DNA of 34,874 nt from Pseudocalidococcus azoricus BACA0444 (GCF_031729055.1 NZ_JAVMIP010000027.1:1-34874), one strand, 5' to 3'; shown: positions 15,279-25,264, counted from the first letter of the stretch. Made by a program: numbers and translations. The notes: generated by a model from the letters alone, not told the origin.

Positions 15279-17999
15279 ATGACCACCCCCGCCCCTCTGC
15301 CCAGCCAATACACCCCCCAGGCCACGGAAGCCAAATGGCAAGAACTCTGGGAAACCCACCAGGCCTTCCAAGCAGATCCCAACCATCCGGGTGAACCCTA
15401 CTGTATTGTCATCCCACCCCCCAACGTCACGGGCAGTTTGCACATGGGTCACGCCTTTGAGCACGCCTTGATTGATGTTCTGATTCGCTATCACCGGATG
15501 ATTGGCCGCAATACCCTGTGGTTGCCAGGAACCGATCATGCCAGCATTGCCGTGAGTACGATTTTGGATCGGGAATTAACCGCAGCCGGAAAAACCAGGG
15601 CCGATGTCGGGCGGGAACAGTATTTAGAGCGGGCCTGGGCCTGGAAAGAGGAATCGGGCGGCACCATAGTTGGGCAACTGCGGCGGCTGGGCCTGTCGGT
15701 GGATTGGAGTCGGGAACGGTTCACGATGGATGCGGGCCTGTCGGCGGCGGTCTTGGAGGCCTTTGTCCAGCTCTACGAGGATGGGTTGATTTATCGAGGC
15801 CAGTACATGGTCAACTGGTGTCCGGCCAGTCAATCGGCGGTTTCAGATTTGGAAGTGGAAAACAAGGAAGTGCAGGGGCATTTGTGGCATTTTTGTTATC
15901 CCGTCAGTGATGGTTCCGGCTATTTAGAAGTGGCAACTACCCGACCGGAAACAATGTTGGGCGATACAGCGGTGGCAGTGAATCCGGAAGATAGTCGCTA
16001 TACCCAACTCGTTGGAAAAACGTTGATTTTGCCCTTAATGAATCGGGAAATTCCGATCATTGCCGATAGTTATGTGGATCCCGAATTTGGTACGGGTTGC
16101 GTTAAGGTAACGCCGGCCCATGATCCTAACGATTTTGCCATGGGTGAACGTCACAATTTACCGATGATTAACTTGCTCAATAAAGATGGCACATTGAATG
16201 AAAATGCTGGGGAGTTTGTGGGGTTAGATCGGTTTGTCGCCCGTAAAAAAGTTGTTGAAGCTCTCGATGCCCAAGGCTTTTTAGTGCGAGTTGAGGATTA
16301 TAAACATACCGTTCCCTACAGTGATCGCGGGAAAGTTGCTGTTGAACCACTCCTCTCAACCCAATGGTTTGTGAAAATTCGCCCCTTGGCTGACCATACC
16401 TTACATGAGTTAGATGACAACAATTCCCCCCGGTTTATCCCAGAACGCTGGACAAAAGTTTATCGGGATTGGCTCGTCAACTTAAAAGATTGGTGTATTT
16501 CGCGGCAACTGTGGTGGGGGCATCAAATCCCGGCCTGGTATGTGGTTAGTGAAACCAATGGCGAAATTACAGATAATACTCCCTTTGTGGTGGCAAAATC
16601 TCAGGCCGAGGCTGAAACGAAAGCAAAAGCTAAATTTGGCGATGACATTACTCTCGAACAAGACCCCGATGTGTTGGATACTTGGTTTTCCTCTGGACTC
16701 TGGCCGTTCTCAACGTTAGGCTGGCCGGAAAAAACCGTTGACTTTGACACCTACTATCCCAATTCCACCCTCGTCACTGGCTTTGACATTATCTTTTTCT
16801 GGGTGGCCCGGATGACGCTCATGGCGGGTTACTTCACGGGAAAAATGCCGTTTCAAGATGTCTATATCCATGGCCTGGTGCGGGATGAAAACAACAAGAA
16901 AATGTCGAAGTCGGCTAATAATGGTATTGATCCATTGCTGTTGATTAATAAATATGGGACGGATGCCCTGCGTTATACCCTGGTCAAAGAAGTTGTTGGG
17001 GCCGGGCAAGATATTCGGATGGAATACAACCGCAAAACCGATGAATCTGCCACGGTGGAAGCCTCCCGGAATTTTGCCAATAAACTCTGGAATGCCTCGC
17101 GGTTTGTCTTGTTGAATTTAGACAATCAAACCCCTGCCCAATTAGGAATACCTGAACCCAATCAATTAGAATTAGCGGATCGTTGGCTGCTTTCCAAACT
17201 CAATCAACTGATTCAAACAACTCGTGAGCAGATTGATCACTATGGTCTGGGGGAAGCATCCAAGGGCCTGTATGAATTTATTTGGGGTGATTTTTGCGAT
17301 TGGTATATTGAACTGGTCAAGCCCCGCCTCCAAGGGGAAGATTCTGTTAGTAAAACCATAGCTCAACAGGTCTTAGCCCAGGCCTTGGAAACAATCCTTA
17401 AACTGTTTCATCCCTTCATGCCCCACATCACCGAGGAAATTTGGCACAGCCTCACCCAGGCCCCGGACACCACCTATCTAGCCTTGCAATCCTATCCCGA
17501 ACCGGATGTAAGTTTGATCGATGGGGAACTCGAAGCCAATTTCACATTGATTATGGAAACGATTCGCACCATTCGGAATTTGCGCGCTGAAGCCGGAATT
17601 AAACCAGGCCTGAAAATTACAGCGATTCTTCAAAGCCAAAACCCAGCGGAATTATCTGTTCTCAAATCAGGTCAAGCCTATATTGAGCATTTAGCTCGTG
17701 TGGAAACCTTAACGATTACCTCTGAAACTGCTTCCAATGAACAAGTGTTTGCCGGAGTTGTCGAAACCGTGGAAGTGTTAATTCCCTTGGCTGGGGTTGT
17801 GGATGTGGTTGCCCTACAGGAAAAACTCACTAAAGATCTGCAAAAAGTGACTCAGGAAATTGAATCTGTCCAGAAGCGCTTAGGTAATGCTGGATTTGTC
17901 GCCAAAGCCAAACCAGAAGTGGTCGAAGGGGCCAAAGCCAGCCTCACTGCTGCCCAACAACAAGCTGATATTCTCCAGGCCCGGTTAGGGAGGTTATAA
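15279..17999 (+). CDS. valS: Valyl-tRNA synthetase
   Basis: Class Ia aminoacyl-tRNA synthetase charging tRNA-Val in the cytoplasm, 906 residues, full length. The HIGH-type motif is [19 protein letters not shown] (about residues 40-58). The editing (CP1) domain includes [17 protein letters not shown] and a [16 protein letters not shown] block. KMSKS appears as [13 protein letters not shown] (about 546), followed by the anticodon-binding domain and a C-terminal coiled coil ([20 protein letters not shown]). ATG at 15279 is preferred over the in-frame GTG at 15252, because the decayed duplicate also starts to match strongly there. A toxin-antitoxin pair follows 3 bp after the stop. Confidence 0.97.
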   Translation: MTTPAPLPSQYTPQATEAKWQELWETHQAFQADPNHPGEPYCIVIPPPNVTGSLHMGHAFEHALIDVLIRYHRMIGRNTLWLPGTDHASIAVSTILDRELTAAGKTRADVGREQYLERAWAWKEESGGTIVGQLRRLGLSVDWSRERFTMDAGLSAAVLEAFVQLYEDGLIYRGQYMVNWCPASQSAVSDLEVENKEVQGHLWHFCYPVSDGSGYLEVATTRPETMLGDTAVAVNPEDSRYTQLVGKTLILPLMNREIPIIADSYVDPEFGTGCVKVTPAHDPNDFAMGERHNLPMINLLNKDGTLNENAGEFVGLDRFVARKKVVEALDAQGFLVRVEDYKHTVPYSDRGKVAVEPLLSTQWFVKIRPLADHTLHELDDNNSPRFIPERWTKVYRDWLVNLKDWCISRQLWWGHQIPAWYVVSETNGEITDNTPFVVAKSQAEAETKAKAKFGDDITLEQDPDVLDTWFSSGLWPFSTLGWPEKTVDFDTYYPNSTLVTGFDIIFFWVARMTLMAGYFTGKMPFQDVYIHGLVRDENNKKMSKSANNGIDPLLLINKYGTDALRYTLVKEVVGAGQDIRMEYNRKTDESATVEASRNFANKLWNASRFVLLNLDNQTPAQLGIPEPNQLELADRWLLSKLNQLIQTTREQIDHYGLGEASKGLYEFIWGDFCDWYIELVKPRLQGEDSVSKTIAQQVLAQALETILKLFHPFMPHITEEIWHSLTQAPDTTYLALQSYPEPDVSLIDGELEANFTLIMETIRTIRNLRAEAGIKPGLKITAILQSQNPAELSVLKSGQAYIEHLARVETLTITSETASNEQVFAGVVETVEVLIPLAGVVDVVALQEKLTKDLQKVTQEIESVQKRLGNAGFVAKAKPEVVEGAKASLTAAQQQADILQARLGRL

Positions 18000-18002
18000 C
18001 TC

Positions 18003-18224
18003 ATGACTCCCCTATCTGACATTGAAGCCGCAATTCAACAACTCCCTGAAGCTGATGTTCGCCAACTCTCAGTTTGGTTACAAGCCTATTTGGATCAGAT
18101 TTGGGATCAACAAATTGAGACTGATCTAGTCACCGGTAAATTGGACAGATTGATTGCTCAGGCTGAGGCCAATATTGCAGCTAATCGAGTGAAGGGCCTG
18201 GATGAAATTCTACACAACCCCTGA
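18003..18224 (+). CDS. Antitoxin-like protein
   Basis: 73 residues, all helical, of the short antitoxin type that begins with an IEAAIQQLP...LSVWLQAYLDQIWDQQIETDL pattern and continues TGKLDRLIAQAEANIAA. Such proteins precede RelE/ParE-like toxins. It starts 3 bp after valS and overlaps the next gene by 23 bp, the usual coupling in toxin-antitoxin pairs. Probably binds the toxin and represses its own promoter; no operator was recognised. Confidence 0.8.
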   Translation: MTPLSDIEAAIQQLPEADVRQLSVWLQAYLDQIWDQQIETDLVTGKLDRLIAQAEANIAANRVKGLDEILHNP

Positions 18225-18426
18225 ATTTTGGAAAGCCTATGCAGAATTAAATCCAGAAGTTAAGGAGCAGGCGCAAAAAGCCTATCAACTTTGGCAAGGA
18301 AATCTCCTTTATCCCTCTTTGCATTTCAAGAAAGTGGGAAGAAATCTCTGGTCTGCCCGTCTAAGTGGTGGTTATCGAGCATTAGCCTTAAAGAAAGGAG
18401 ATGACTATGAAACCTTGCTGAGTTGA
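18202..18426 (+). CDS. RelE/ParE-like toxin, probably internally deleted
   Basis: 74 residues of the RelE/ParE-fold family: MKFYTTPEFWKAYAELNPEV, then QAQKAYQLWQGN, PSLHFKKVGRNLWSARLSGGYRALALKKGDD. Relatives continue after the KKGD-type turn with a conserved xWFWIGxHxxYxxLL strand of about 16 residues. Here GDD is joined directly to YETLLS, so about 8-10 residues including WFWIG.H are gone. That strand is part of the toxin core, so the toxin is probably inactive. Reading frame is otherwise intact. Overlaps the antitoxin gene. Confidence 0.75.
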   Translation: MKFYTTPEFWKAYAELNPEVKEQAQKAYQLWQGNLLYPSLHFKKVGRNLWSARLSGGYRALALKKGDDYETLLS

Positions 18427-18494
18427 GGGCATTCTCAATTATAACTATAGTTTACTGGGAAAGATTGAATGAATATTGTGATAGGAATTTTAAG

Positions 18495-18908
18495 ATGACA
18501 GATAGCAACTCAACGGACGGATTAGAATCCAAAACATTCACTGGAGGGTGTCACTGCCAGGCCATTCGGTTTCAGGTAATAGTGCGAAAATTCCAGGCCG
18601 TAGATTGTAATTGTTCAATTTGCAGTAAAAAAGGCTTTTTGCATTTGATTGTCCCACCGGAAGATTTTGAGTTACTCCAGGGAGAAGGGCATCTTGCAAC
18701 CTATACCTTTAATACCGGCATCGCTAAACACTACTTCTGCAAAACCTGTGGGGTACATTCCTTTTATCGCCCCCGTTCCCACCCCAATGATTACGATGTG
18801 AATCTACGCTGTTTAGACAATTGGTGGCAGCCGGAAGTCCAGATCCAGTTTGAAATTAAACCCTTTGATGGTCAAAACTGGGAGCAGCGGGTGGACTCAA
18901 TTTCCTAA
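18495..18908 (+). CDS. GFA family (CENP-V/GFA domain) protein
   Basis: 137 residues of the glutathione-dependent formaldehyde-activating enzyme fold. The zinc-binding cysteines are GGCHCQAIRF, DCNCSICSKKGFLHL and CKTCGVHSFYRPRS in the usual order. The founding member condenses formaldehyde and glutathione, but most members, including short cyanobacterial ones, have no proven substrate. ATG 18495 is preferred over the open frame back to 18423, since MTDSNST leads straight into the domain. It begins 68 bp after the toxin gene. Confidence 0.85.
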   Translation: MTDSNSTDGLESKTFTGGCHCQAIRFQVIVRKFQAVDCNCSICSKKGFLHLIVPPEDFELLQGEGHLATYTFNTGIAKHYFCKTCGVHSFYRPRSHPNDYDVNLRCLDNWWQPEVQIQFEIKPFDGQNWEQRVDSIS

Positions 18909-18994
18909 GTCCTGAGTCTAGATTGCTCATTTCCGCTGGGGCAGTCATCCCTTCCCAACAAAGCAAGTTAGGATCAAAAACAATGTGAAATAAA

Positions 18995-20350
18995 GTGGAG
19001 TTCTCCTTGTTTGCTTTGCCACCCGAACAACTGGCCGCCCAATTCCAAACTCTGAGTCAGGCACTCCTGAATGAATTACGGGCCGATGAGCATCTATTTC
19101 TGGCCATTCGGGGTGAAAATAGCCAATTTATCCGCTTCAACCAGGCCAAAGTCCGCCAAACCGGAACCGTCAGCGATGCCCAACTGACCCTAACGCTGAT
19201 CCACAACGAGCGCATGGCCCAGGCCAGCCTCCCTTTTACCAGCCAGCCAGAACTTGACCTGAGCCGGAGTCGCCAGGCCCTGCACCAACTGCGCCAAGAA
19301 CTGCCCCAACTTCCCCCCGACCCCTACATTGTTTTGCCCCAGAACTTTGGCTCCAGTCGTGACTATCACCCCGGCCAGCTTTTAGAACCAGCAACAGCCG
19401 TTACCGCTATTCTTGAGCCAGTCCAAGATTTAGATTTTACGGGCCTTTACGCCGGGGGACTAATTTTTCGGGGCAACAGTAACTCTGCGGGTCAGCACCA
19501 TTGGTTTGCGACAGAAACCTTCACCCTCGACTATTCCTTGATCACGGCCACAGGTAAAGCCGTGAAAGCGATCCAGGCCGGTTCCCAATGGTCAACAGTC
19601 CGCTATCAGGCCCAAATCGCGGCGGCCCGGCCCCAACTGCAAATCCTGGAGCAGCCCGGCAAAACCATTCTCCCTGGTCAATATCGTACCTATCTGGCCC
19701 CAGCCGCAACCGCTGAACTCGTAGGGATGTTATCTTGGGGAGCCGTGAGTGAAGCCGCCCTGCGCCAAGGAGAAAGTGCCTTTGCCCCACTGCGGGATGG
19801 CAAGCATCTCTCCCCCAAGTTCTCTCTCAGCGAAAACTTCCGACATGGACAAGTCCCCCGTTTCAATGATCAAGGAGAATTTGCCCCTGAAGAGTTACCC
19901 ATCATTGCATCCGGTCGCCTAGTCAATACCCTAATCAATAGCCGTACCGCCAAAGAATATGGCCTGGATAGTAATGGAGCCGCTGCCAGTGAAGGACTTC
20001 GGGCCCCAGAAGTGGGCGCTGGGCAGTTAAATGCCGCAGAAGTTTTAACAAATCTCGACACCGGCCTATATTTGAGCAATTTGCACTATCTCAACTGGAG
20101 TGATCGTCCCCAAGGTCGGATCACCGGGATGACTCGTTACGCCTGCTTTTGGGTGGAAGCTGGGGAAATTGTCGCTCCGATTCAAGACTTACGCTTTGAT
20201 GAAAGTCTTTATAATTGCTTTGGCGAGAACTTAGTTGACCTGACCCAAACCCAAGAGTACATTGCCCATACCGATACCTATGAACATCGGGCTTTAGGGG
20301 GAAGTTTAGTACCCGGCCTGTTGGTGGATAACTTTACCTTTACGCTTTAG
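18995..20350 (+). CDS. TldD/PmbA (TldE-like) family protein
   Basis: 451 residues of the TldD/PmbA family, whose TldD-TldE heterodimer cleaves unfolded peptides. Visible family segments: LFLAIRGENSQFIRFNQAKVRQTG near the start, GGLIFRGNSNSAGQHHWF, the AGMLSWGAVSE-like LVGMLSWGAVSEAALRQG, and the C-terminal NLHYLNWSDRPQGRITGMTRYACFWVEAGEI. The HExxxH metal site of TldD is not seen, so this is the TldE-like, non-catalytic-type partner or a cyanobacterial variant. The start is GTG; no better start lies in frame. Confidence 0.85.
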   Translation: MEFSLFALPPEQLAAQFQTLSQALLNELRADEHLFLAIRGENSQFIRFNQAKVRQTGTVSDAQLTLTLIHNERMAQASLPFTSQPELDLSRSRQALHQLRQELPQLPPDPYIVLPQNFGSSRDYHPGQLLEPATAVTAILEPVQDLDFTGLYAGGLIFRGNSNSAGQHHWFATETFTLDYSLITATGKAVKAIQAGSQWSTVRYQAQIAAARPQLQILEQPGKTILPGQYRTYLAPAATAELVGMLSWGAVSEAALRQGESAFAPLRDGKHLSPKFSLSENFRHGQVPRFNDQGEFAPEELPIIASGRLVNTLINSRTAKEYGLDSNGAAASEGLRAPEVGAGQLNAAEVLTNLDTGLYLSNLHYLNWSDRPQGRITGMTRYACFWVEAGEIVAPIQDLRFDESLYNCFGENLVDLTQTQEYIAHTDTYEHRALGGSLVPGLLVDNFTFTL

Positions 20351-20371
20351 GGCAGTTGGGGTGAACCGAGC

Positions 20372-20830
20372 TTATTGATCCTCAACTAGAATCCGTTCCG
20401 GTTGCCCCGCCACATGCACCCGAAAGACAATTGCCCGAGCGGCTTGATCGGTTGTGTAGGGAGCATGAATCACCCTGGGCGGAATGACTACTGTTTCCCC
20501 AGCCCTCACAATCCGGTTGGGTTTTCCCTCCTCCACATGGACGACCTCCCCTTCAATCACATAGATAAACTCCTCCCCTGGATGATAGTGGCGCGGCAAG
20601 CGTGAATTGGGAGGAATAATTACATCGGAAATAATCACCTCTACTCCCTCGGCCATAGCGGTTGGGGCCCGGAGCATTTCATTGGAGCCAGGCTTGAGGC
20701 TGTTGGGATAGGTAGCAGAGGGAGTGAGGGCAGTGGTGGGATTGTTATGGGGATGGGCGGTGGCGGGGCGAATACTGATCACAGAACACAGGGTCAGTAA
20801 ACCCACACCCATTAGCCAAGACTGTTTCAT
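20372..20830 (-). CDS. Secreted cupin-domain protein
   Basis: 152 residues. The N-terminal signal peptide (KQSWLMGVGLLTLCSVISIRPATA-HP) targets it to the periplasm. A single cupin domain follows. Motif 1, PRHYHPGEEFIYVIEGEV, supplies the two His and Glu metal ligands, and motif 2, VVIPPRVIHAPYT, gives the third His. Enzymatic role unknown; such single cupins can be dioxygenase-like or binding proteins. Start at the ATG in 20828-20830, since upstream MFRGER would disrupt the signal peptide. Convergent with the TldE-like gene, with stops 21 bp apart. Confidence 0.85.
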   Translation of the reverse strand: MKQSWLMGVGLLTLCSVISIRPATAHPHNNPTTALTPSATYPNSLKPGSNEMLRAPTAMAEGVEVIISDVIIPPNSRLPRHYHPGEEFIYVIEGEVVHVEEGKPNRIVRAGETVVIPPRVIHAPYTTDQAARAIVFRVHVAGQPERILVEDQ

Positions 20831-20955
20831 CCTCTCACCCCGAAACAAGATTGTTTTGATGATATAGCATTACCGATTCCAGCCAAATGACGAGTCATGT
20901 GGTGCTTAGAGGAAAGTGAGCTAGAGCAGATTATTCCTGCCTACGGGAGGCTAAG

Positions 20956-21144
20956 TCAAGCGGGTTGTGGTCGAACTTGGCGGGAAATCCCACTGTTGAG
21001 ATCATCTGCGGTAATAAAGTATTCGGCAAAATTGACAATCTCCTGTTCCCCCTGGAAAAACAGACCTTCCTGTTCTAGGGCAAGTTTCTGAGTTTCGGCT
21101 TTGGCGGGATTAGGGGCTGTGATTTGGCCTGGAGCGGCAACCAC
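20956..21144 (-). other. Open frame of unknown status downstream of the HlyD gene
   Basis: A 62-codon frame with a GTG start (open back to about 21165) that reads protein-like: AETQKLALEQEGLFFQGEQE, then IVNFAEYFITADDLNSGISR. It is amphipathic, without a membrane segment. It follows the HlyD-type gene on the same strand but has no clear ribosome site. It could be the tail of a decayed gene or a small unknown gene. Not recognised. Confidence 0.3.
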
Positions 21145-21187
21145 TCGATACCCAGGAATGACATCTCTTTCTAATTACTCTGTTTGG

Positions 21188-22486
21188 CTAATTATTCTGT
21201 TTGGGTCGTAGTTGGGCTGGAAAATCGACAAAAATTACATCCTCGGCCTGGAGACCTTCAAGGACTTGGGTTTGATCCTCAATGCTAGAGCCAGTGGTAA
21301 TTGGCCGAAAGACAGGTTTTTGATCGGGCCCAGGCACATAGACTCCCGTTTTCCCCTTTTCAGTGGCAATGGCAACTGTGGGAATCAAGAGGGCATTGGG
21401 GAGGGATTGACCGATAAAGACCAGATCTACGTTCATCCCGGAGCGCAGCTTGTCCAGGCCAGTGCGAATCTTGACCCGGACTTGAAAGAACGTCACATTT
21501 TGCTCAACTACGGCTTCTGGGGCGACGAGGCGAACGTCCCCGCTAAAGGTTTGATCAGGGAATGCATCAGCGACAATATCCACCGGCATCCCCAACTTGA
21601 TTTGGCCAATATCCACTTCTGGGACTTGGGCAATTACTTCCAGGCCCTCAGCAATGGCAACAATGGAGGTTGAGGTGGCCGAGGTGGTGGTGGAAGCACT
21701 TGTGGTTGGGGTGACAAACGCGCCGGGGGTGGCATATTTTTGGGTAATAATTCCGCTAAAGGGGGCCCGAATCACCGTATCGGCTAACACGACTTTGGCG
21801 GCCTCAACCTGGGCTTTAGACGCGGCAACCTGGGCATTGGCTTGGCGAATATCCTCGACCCTGGCCCCTTCCCGGAGCAAATCCAGGCGTTTACGAGCTT
21901 CTTGGAGACTGGCAGCGGTGGCATCATTGTCAGCAATTAAGGCATCTAAACTATCGCGACTAATGGCCCCCTCTGCGGCTAGGGTTTGATTGCGTTTTAA
22001 GCGTTCTTGGGCCAACTTCATCCGGGCCTGGGCCGCAGTGACTTGGTTTTGGGCCTGAGCAATTTCTTGGCGGCGATTCCCGGCCTGGGTGCGATCTCGG
22101 CGGGCTATGGCATCGGCAAGTTGGGCCTGGGCAAGGTCTAATTGGGCCTGGGCATCCCGAGGATCCATCCGAGCAATAATTTCCCCTTTTTTAACCAAAT
22201 CTCCCTGCTCCACATACAGTTGGGCCAGTTGACCCGAGTTTTTGGGGCTAATATTGACGGTTTGAATGGGCACAACCTTGCCGCTGGCCGTAATCCGTAA
22301 GGTCAAATTATCCCCGCGTTGGACAGCAACTGTGTAGGCAGCCAGATCTAATTTGCGACTCGAGTGGCTCACCCATATCCCACCACCGGCTATGATCACC
22401 CCAGCCAGGCCCAGCCCCAGCAACCAAGGCAGTGGTCGTTTGACTTTACCTACCCAAGGAATATACATAACCCCTACCTGTTTCAC
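21188..22486 (-). CDS. HlyD/RND-type membrane fusion protein (efflux periplasmic adaptor)
   Basis: 432 residues. One N-terminal membrane anchor (PLPWLLGLGLAGVIIAGGGIWV, about 18-40) is followed by a periplasmic part with the barrel-sandwich halves (VVPIQTVNISPKNSGQLAQL and VIRAPFSGIITQKYATPGAFV). A long coiled coil lies between them (about 110-225, rich in AQAQ repeats). The beta-barrel (VIAQVPEVDIGQIKLGMPVDIV) and membrane-proximal domains follow. It links an inner-membrane transporter, commonly a MacB-type ABC pump, to an outer-membrane channel; neither is in the window. A Thr/Ser-rich insert (TPTTSASTTTSATSTS) sits in the lipoyl-to-barrel region. GTG at 22486 follows GGGAGG; ATG 22468 is possible. 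Confidence 0.88.
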   Translation of the reverse strand: MKQVGVMYIPWVGKVKRPLPWLLGLGLAGVIIAGGGIWVSHSSRKLDLAAYTVAVQRGDNLTLRITASGKVVPIQTVNISPKNSGQLAQLYVEQGDLVKKGEIIARMDPRDAQAQLDLAQAQLADAIARRDRTQAGNRRQEIAQAQNQVTAAQARMKLAQERLKRNQTLAAEGAISRDSLDALIADNDATAASLQEARKRLDLLREGARVEDIRQANAQVAASKAQVEAAKVVLADTVIRAPFSGIITQKYATPGAFVTPTTSASTTTSATSTSIVAIAEGLEVIAQVPEVDIGQIKLGMPVDIVADAFPDQTFSGDVRLVAPEAVVEQNVTFFQVRVKIRTGLDKLRSGMNVDLVFIGQSLPNALLIPTVAIATEKGKTGVYVPGPDQKPVFRPITTGSSIEDQTQVLEGLQAEDVIFVDFPAQLRPKQNN

Positions 22487-22618
22487 GGGCTAACCCTCCC
22501 ATTGTAAATTTTCTTTACACTTCTGGAGCCAGTCCCAAGGGAATATTTCTCCTCAGCCATAGAGGTTGTTAGTACCAGAAAGTAGGTTTTCGCCAATGAT
22601 TCAGGGGGCTGGTAACAT

Positions 22619-22867
22619 TTAGGTTGGAATCAATTCCCCCGGCCGTAAGCGCGACCACCGCCCCGACTCTAGCTGAAAACTGGCACAGCCAACCACATCC
22701 CATTCCAATTGAATTTCTTCACCAAAGGTACGGATATTGACGTTAATGGTCGGTTGATCGGGTTCAAAACTTGGTTCATCGGTAAGATGGGGTTGTTGGT
22801 GCTGCTCTTCTACGGCGTAATAGGTTGTGCACCGATCCACAAAGGCACAGTTGACACAAATACACAT
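22619..22867 (-). CDS. ycf34: Ycf34 family protein
   Basis: 82 residues, conserved in cyanobacteria and red-algal plastids; the cyanobacterial protein has been reported to bind an Fe-S cluster and affect photosynthetic electron flow. The diagnostic MCICVNCAFVDRC start gives four closely spaced Cys (2, 4, 7, 13). It is followed by PHLTDEPSFEPDQPTINVNI, the LEWDVVGCASF block with a further Cys, and LRPGELIPT at the end. ATG at 22867 is chosen because GGAGG lies 8-9 bases upstream and the family begins MCICVNC. Confidence 0.93.
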   Translation of the reverse strand: MCICVNCAFVDRCTTYYAVEEQHQQPHLTDEPSFEPDQPTINVNIRTFGEEIQLEWDVVGCASFQLESGRWSRLRPGELIPT

Positions 22868-23004
22868 AATCATCCCCTCCAAATAAAGGGTGTCAGGTAG
22901 GCGTTGCCTTATCAGGAGACTACTGCCACTCTAGCGAATCTTTCGTAAATCTGTCCCAGGCCTGGGGGGCGTTGATCCAGTTATTTAATAAACTCCTAAA
23001 GTCC

Positions 23005-23913
23005 CTAACTGGAGGCGGCTGTTTCCTGTTCCAGTTCTGCTAATAATTGTTCAAGTTCCCGACTATTAGCGTGATAAACTTCGTTACAAAAATGACAGGT
23101 AGCCTCAGCAAAGGTTTCAGTCATGAGGATATCCTTGAGTTCTGCTTCACCGAGGATTTTTAAGGCTCCCAGCATCCGTTCATGGGTACAACCACAGTGA
23201 AACCGTAACAGTTGATTTTGCGGCAGAATTTTCAAGTCCAGATCCCCCAACAACTGCTCAAACATTTCCGGGAGAGTTTTGCCCGCTCGCAGCATCGGCG
23301 TAAAGCCCTGTAAGGCCGCCACCCGTGATTCCAAGGTTGCAATTAACGCCTCATTCTCCGCGGCCTGGGGCAGAATTTGCAGGAGGATTCCCCCGGCGGC
23401 TTCAGTGCCATTTTGCCCGACAAAAACTCCTAGCATCAGGGCAGAGGGTGTTTGTTCAGAGGTTGCTAAATAGTAGGTAACATCATCGCCAATTTCCCCT
23501 GAGACTAATTCCACGGTGCTGGAGTAGGGATAGCCGTAGCCAATATCGCGGATGACATAGAGAAAGCCCGAAGCCCCGACTGCACCACCCACATCTAACT
23601 TGCCAGATTGATTGGGGGGTAATTCAATCTCTGGGTTTTGGACATAGCCGCGCACCGTGCCATCACAGCCCGCATCTGCAAAGACAATTCCGAGGGGGCC
23701 ATTGCCTTGAACTCGAATATTAACGCGGGCCTGGGGCTGTTTCATGTTGGAGGCTAACAGTAATCCGGCGGCCATGGTTCTCCCTAGAGCGGCGGTAGCA
23801 ACATAGGAAAGTTGGTGGCGTTGGCGAGCCTCTTCCGTGAGACGAGTTGTGATCACTCCCACAGCCCGGATTCCTTCAGCAGCAGCAGTGGCACGGATCA
23901 GTTGATCGGGCAT
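23005..23913 (-). CDS. hslO: Redox-regulated chaperone Hsp33
   Basis: 302 residues, full length. A cytoplasmic holdase chaperone switched on by oxidation of a C-terminal zinc centre. The N-terminal substrate-binding domain has MPDQLIRATAAAEGIRAVGV and LGRTMAAGLLLASNMK. The zinc ligands are CxC in FHCGCTHERM and CxxC in ATCHFCNEVYH. The C-terminus ends in an acidic helix. ATG start; the promoter region is the 90 bp between it and the cobL end. Confidence 0.96.
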   Translation of the reverse strand: MPDQLIRATAAAEGIRAVGVITTRLTEEARQRHQLSYVATAALGRTMAAGLLLASNMKQPQARVNIRVQGNGPLGIVFADAGCDGTVRGYVQNPEIELPPNQSGKLDVGGAVGASGFLYVIRDIGYGYPYSSTVELVSGEIGDDVTYYLATSEQTPSALMLGVFVGQNGTEAAGGILLQILPQAAENEALIATLESRVAALQGFTPMLRAGKTLPEMFEQLLGDLDLKILPQNQLLRFHCGCTHERMLGALKILGEAELKDILMTETFAEATCHFCNEVYHANSRELEQLLAELEQETAASS

Positions 23914-24010
23914 TGTTACATTCCTTCATATTTCCCTAGGTTTATCTTGGCATTTTTAGCCCCATTTCCCCAGGCCTGGGGGAGGAAGAATCCCTGATCT
24001 CGCGTTATCC

Positions 24011-25264
24011 TCAATATTTGAGCACTTGCCATTGAGTGACTGGAGCTAAGGATCGCCAAGCCAGGTAAGTTCCCAAGGGTTCAGCCCGTTGAATTGCAAT
24101 CCGCCGCAGAGTTCCCCCCACTTGTTGTTGCCAATGAAAGATCAGTTGCTCGCTGGCTACGGTGACAGCATTGACCACTAATCTGCCCCCTGGTTTTAAG
24201 GCCTGCCAAGCAGTTTCTAGCATCCCTGAGATGTGAACTCCCCCGCCAATAAAAATTGCATCGGGTTGTGGGAGGTCAACCAAAATCTCCGGGGCAACTC
24301 CAGGGACGATTTTCAGGTTCGGAACGCCTAAGTTGACCGCATTTTCCGCAATCAGTTGCTGGCGTTGGGGGTGTCGTTCAATGGCAATGGCCTGGCAGCG
24401 GGGATGCGTCCGTAACCATTCAATGCCAATCGAACCACAACCAGCCCCCACATCCCAAAGGAGTTGGCCGGGTAAAGGAGCTAAGGCGGCTAAGGTCATG
24501 GCCCGGACTTCTTGCTTGGTCAGTTGGCCATCATGGCTATAGGCTAGATCTGATAAACCAGCTAAACGGGAATGGGGAACCCCTCCTAATTCAGCCGCTT
24601 CAGGAGTCCTTTGACAATGGATACCGATGATATTCAGATTGGCAATTTCCTGCTCTGCCCAGGCCCCGGCTGGAGTTTTGAGGACTTTTTCTTGGGAATG
24701 CCCTAAGTTTTCTAAAATGTATAATGTGCTGTCTCCATAGCCCCGTGTTGTTAAGGCTTGAGCAACCTGGCGAGGAGTTTCCCCTGTGGCACTGAGAGCC
24801 ATGATCTTTGCCCCTGGATATAGGAGGGTGTGCAGCAACTCTAAGGGACGACCACATAAACTCACCACTTCAACATCAGCCCAGGCCCAGCCCAACCGAC
24901 TACAGGCCAAAGCTAGGGCCGAAACAGCCGGAATAATGGTCATCTCATCCAGGGCAAAACGTTCTAGCAATGGCCCACCAATGCCATAAAAAAGTGGGTC
25001 TCCACTGGCTAAAACACAAACCAGTTCACCGCGCCGGGCCGCAATTTGATCGAGGGTGATCGTAATTGGACTATCCCAGGCCAGCTTTGGCCGCAGATCA
25101 GAGTTGGGCAGCATCCCCAAATGTCGTTGACCACCAACAATGACCTCCGCTTGATCCAGCAGAAATCGCGCCACCTCTGATAGTCCCGTTAAGCCCTCTG
25201 CCCCAACACCCAGCACCGATAACCATTTTTTGTCAGATCCAGATGGCAGTTTTGCCTGTTCCAT
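24011..25264 (-). CDS. cobL: Precorrin-6Y C5,15-methyltransferase (decarboxylating), CbiE-CbiT fusion
   Basis: Cobalamin corrin-ring enzyme that methylates C5 and C15 and removes the C12 acetate carboxyl. 417 residues, two fused domains. The N-terminal tetrapyrrole methylase (about 15-215) has LSVLGVGAEGL, CVLASGDPLFYGIG, IPAVSALALACSRLGW and CGRPLELL. The C-terminal CbiT methyltransferase (about 235-410) has the SAM motif LLWDVGAGCGSIGIEW and DAIFIGGGVH. It lies 21 bp downstream of the TpsB-type transporter on the same strand and may be co-transcribed with it. Confidence 0.95.
   Translation of the reverse strand: MEQAKLPSGSDKKWLSVLGVGAEGLTGLSEVARFLLDQAEVIVGGQRHLGMLPNSDLRPKLAWDSPITITLDQIAARRGELVCVLASGDPLFYGIGGPLLERFALDEMTIIPAVSALALACSRLGWAWADVEVVSLCGRPLELLHTLLYPGAKIMALSATGETPRQVAQALTTRGYGDSTLYILENLGHSQEKVLKTPAGAWAEQEIANLNIIGIHCQRTPEAAELGGVPHSRLAGLSDLAYSHDGQLTKQEVRAMTLAALAPLPGQLLWDVGAGCGSIGIEWLRTHPRCQAIAIERHPQRQQLIAENAVNLGVPNLKIVPGVAPEILVDLPQPDAIFIGGGVHISGMLETAWQALKPGGRLVVNAVTVASEQLIFHWQQQVGGTLRRIAIQRAEPLGTYLAWRSLAPVTQWQVLKY

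Noticed and set aside
15126..15539. 137-codon minus-strand frame across the valS start
   Set aside because: Its larger part is antisense to conserved valS codons. Only the small leader portion is noted separately.
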